NCBI GenBank assembly: GCA_036821645.1
Contig: DAISJD010000137.1
Span: 1 to 7,778, forward strand
Reading direction: 5' to 3'
Length of the DNA: 7,778 nucleotides
Origin: DAISJD01 sp036821645
GTDB taxonomy: Bacteria > Pseudomonadota > Alphaproteobacteria > ATCC43930 > CGMCC-115725
Below the pieces are notes generated by a model. The model had not been told where the DNA came from. It saw only the letters and a list, made by a program, of their open reading frames with translations, and did not search any database. A program made the position numbers and the translations under genes. Below, piece after piece: positions 6,108 through 7,778 of this stretch. The first letter of the stretch is position 1. Every line of letters starts with the position of its first letter.

Positions 6108-7547
6108 GTGGCGCAAGAACCCGGCGGCAATGGAAAAGGCAATGTGCTGCGCAGTGCCCTGTGGCACCTCTTCGGCAGGCGTCCTGCTGACCAAGCGGGG
6201 CCGATCGATCCAGAAAACGCCCAGATACTTGCACGCAGCACCGATCCCAGCGCAAGGCAGCGGGTCGCAGAAGATCCGACTACCGCCCCTGAACTGCTTT
6301 ATTTCTTGGCACGCGATATAATCCCAACCATTCGTCGGGCCGTCGCCCTGCACCCCAACACCCCCCGCCAAGCCGATCTGTTGCTAGCCGTCGATGAAAT
6401 CCCGGAAATCCGCACGATCATCGCCGATAAAGTAACCCGTAACATTCAGCGCCTGCGCCAGGATGAAACGTCCCAACTCTGGCAAATGACGATCGCCGTG
6501 CTCGAAGCCCTGGCCCGGGACGATGTCCCGCGCGTGCGGCGGCTGGTCGCAGAAACCACACGCAGTTTGGGCGACCTTTCACCCCAACTGGCCGCTTCTC
6601 TGAGCCGGGACCGGATTCCCGAAGTCGCTCTGCCTGCCTTGGATTACCCTGGAAAAATCGAGGATGCCGATCTCGTCGATATCGTTCAGGACGCCCCCGA
6701 TCAACGGGTAATCGGGGCTGTGGCCAAACGGCCGTCGATCGGTCCCACCGTCAGTGACGCCGTGGTAGAAAAGGGCGACATCCCGGCCATCACCACCCTC
6801 CTGAACAATCATACGGCGGATATCGGCCCCGCCACACTCGACCGGGTCGTCGAGCGCGCACCACCCGTCGATGTGTGGCACGAACCCCTGGTCAATCGCC
6901 CCCAGCTTTCGGATGATGCCGCCGTGAAGCTTGCCGGATTCGTTGCGGAAAAATTGGTCTTGGCTTTAAAAAATCGCCAAGATCTTGACCCGACCACCAC
7001 AGCGGCGATCGATCTTTTGCTGCATAATCAAGCGCCAAGTCAAAATAGCAGCACGAATCCAACCTTCAAGAAAGCCGAACCGGTCGCAAAACCAACCCCT
7101 GTGACCGGTGCGCCCCTGGGGGGGGCAGCCAACCGCCCAAAACCCGGCCCCATCGCGCCGGAACCGGCAACTGCACCCGACAACCCGTTGGAAAGCCCGC
7201 TTGCCCGTGCCCGGCGCTATTACGCCGCGGGCACGCTCAGCGAAGATGTCGTCATCGACGCCATTGGTCAGGACCCGGATTTCGTCCTGGCCGCCCTCAC
7301 GTTACGCGCGCGCATCAATCCGGCCATCGTCGCCAAAATCCTTGCCTCACACAGTGCCAAGGCTATGACGGCGATCGCCTGGAAGAGTGGCTATACCATG
7401 CGGCTTGCAACACAGCTTCAGGTCAAACTCGCACGGTTGCCGCCGAAATCCCGTCTGGCTGCTGCCAGCGGGGGACTCTTCCCGCTGACGCCGGAAGAGA
7501 TGGAATGGCAATTGGCCTTCTTTCGCACCCTCGTCCCCAACGTTTGA
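6108..7547 (+). CDS. DUF2336 domain protein with HEAT-like N-terminal solenoid
   Basis: A 479-aa cytoplasmic protein, with no signal peptide or membrane segment, matching the alphaproteobacterial DUF2336 family of unknown function. The N-terminal part (about residues 46-305) is built of short helical units marked by a recurring D-x-[IV]-P-x-[IV]-R: DIIPTIR at 70, DEIPEIR at 96, DDVPRVR at 138, and weaker copies at 168 (DRIPEV) and 224 (DIPAI). This suggests a HEAT/ARM-type scaffold. A Pro/Ala/Asn-rich linker covers about 308-362. The C-terminal region (363-479) has conserved-looking elements: ARARRYYAAGTLSEDVVIDAI, TAIAWKSGYTMRLATQLQ and FPLTPEEMEWQLAFF. The start is GTG 6108, with AAAGG at 6093-6097. 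The in-frame ATG at 6090 hits a stop after three codons, so no longer start exists. It is divergent from the nucleotidase-dap operon and preceded by a CtrA-type box. Scaffold or interaction roles are inference. Confidence 0.88.
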   Translation: MAQEPGGNGKGNVLRSALWHLFGRRPADQAGPIDPENAQILARSTDPSARQRVAEDPTTAPELLYFLARDIIPTIRRAVALHPNTPRQADLLLAVDEIPEIRTIIADKVTRNIQRLRQDETSQLWQMTIAVLEALARDDVPRVRRLVAETTRSLGDLSPQLAASLSRDRIPEVALPALDYPGKIEDADLVDIVQDAPDQRVIGAVAKRPSIGPTVSDAVVEKGDIPAITTLLNNHTADIGPATLDRVVERAPPVDVWHEPLVNRPQLSDDAAVKLAGFVAEKLVLALKNRQDLDPTTTAAIDLLLHNQAPSQNSSTNPTFKKAEPVAKPTPVTGAPLGGAANRPKPGPIAPEPATAPDNPLESPLARARRYYAAGTLSEDVVIDAIGQDPDFVLAALTLRARINPAIVAKILASHSAKAMTAIAWKSGYTMRLATQLQVKLARLPPKSRLAAASGGLFPLTPEEMEWQLAFFRTLVPNV

Positions 7548-7672
7548 GCGGCACAAGCGTGATCGGAAATCTTGTTCGACCTGAGAATCGTTGAGAGGTA
7601 CACCACTAATATTCACATAAATAGTATTTTTTCGCTACCTTTACGATTAATGATTTATTTACAATCGAAACT

Positions 7673-7700
7673 ATTGTTAAATTTGTTCAGATTTAAGAAT
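7673..7700. promoter_or_regulatory. 28-bp imperfect palindrome, operator-like or weak terminator
   Basis: Pairing position by position, 11 of 14 pairs match around a centre at 7686/7687. The core is TTAAATTTG-TT-CAGATTTAA (7677-7696) with one inner mismatch. A T6 run begins at 7700 just after it, so the plus strand could also fold as an AT-rich, weak terminator for the DUF2336 gene. Its operator-like length and symmetry and its place upstream of an FNR box argue for a regulator site; I cannot decide between the two. Confidence 0.35.
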
Positions 7701-7760
7701 TTTTTGCACAAAACACAGTATTAATTTTTTTAAAAAAACCATATATATCCATCACAATAA

Positions 7761-7774
7761 TTGATCAGAATCAA
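7761..7774. promoter_or_regulatory. FNR/FixK-type box TTGAT-CAGA-ATCAA
   Basis: A perfect match to the palindromic TTGAT-N4-ATCAA consensus bound by FNR, FnrL, Anr and FixK regulators, which activate genes under low oxygen. No gene follows within the window, so the target is presumably beyond the contig end. If that gene points right, the box should sit about 41 bp before its transcription start. The match is seen; function is inferred. Confidence 0.6.
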
Positions 7775-7778
7775 AAAA

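Larger units (their letters stand above)
7548..7778. other. Gene-free, sharply AT-rich region at contig end
   Basis: The first ~60 bp keep normal composition. From about 7609 to 7778 only 36 of 170 bases are G or C (about 21%), against about 60% before. No open frame is convincing on either strand. It contains a 28-bp imperfect palindrome (7673-7700), a T7A7 tract (7725-7738) and an FNR-type box (7761-7774). It is probably a promoter region for a gene beyond the window, or the edge of an AT-rich acquired segment. Confidence 0.7.

Noticed and set aside
7725..7738. T7A7 tract as a terminator hairpin
   Set aside because: Purely A/T stem with no loop; more likely low-complexity sequence in an AT-rich region.

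Overview
The window looks like one short contig from an alphaproteobacterium, most likely Rhodospirillales-like (an inference from gene content and order). The coding part is GC-rich, roughly 60% by eye. The gene set def-fmt-truA facing a nucleotidase-dapD-dapE cluster, plus a DUF2336 protein and a perfect CtrA-type box, fits that group. The first 79 bases are not genomic: they are a poly-T run, a degraded Illumina P7 oligo, an i7 index and the Nextera read-2 transposon end.

Plus strand, 82-2082: the 3' half of def (peptide deformylase, cut by the contig end), fmt (methionyl-tRNA formyltransferase) and truA (tRNA pseudouridine synthase) form a tight translation-related operon. There is 1 nt between def and fmt, and fmt and truA overlap by 19 nt.

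Minus strand, 5732 down to 2116: a convergent operon of a HAD pyrimidine-5'-nucleotidase-like gene, a 65-aa lipoprotein gene, dapD, dapE and a polytopic membrane protein. DapD and DapE carry out two steps of the succinylase branch of lysine/meso-diaminopimelate synthesis, so this cluster supplies protein and peptidoglycan precursors. Junctions are 1 nt (HAD/lipoprotein) or ATGA overlaps (dapD/dapE). The dapE/membrane-protein junction has three imperfect tandem copies of the start region, which create an 18-codon ORF bridging the two genes by ATGA overlaps at both ends. The operon ends in a clear intrinsic terminator that reaches the truA stop codon.

Region 5733-6107 is a divergent regulatory region of 375 bp with a 15-bp inverted repeat near the nucleotidase start and a TTAA-N7-TTAA box, the CtrA consensus, on the DUF2336 side.

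Plus strand, 6108-7547: a DUF2336 protein with an N-terminal HEAT-like helical solenoid, a Pro/Ala linker and a conserved C-terminal helical region.

Region 7548-7778: after DUF2336 the composition falls abruptly to about 21% GC. This stretch has no gene but holds a 28-bp imperfect palindrome and, at the very end, a perfect FNR/FixK box (TTGAT-N4-ATCAA), which suggests an oxygen-regulated gene beyond the contig edge. I see no mobile element, CRISPR array, tRNA or rRNA. Most genes are ordinary housekeeping genes. The unusual items are the repeated start region, the small lipoprotein, and the regulatory sites flanking the DUF2336 gene.
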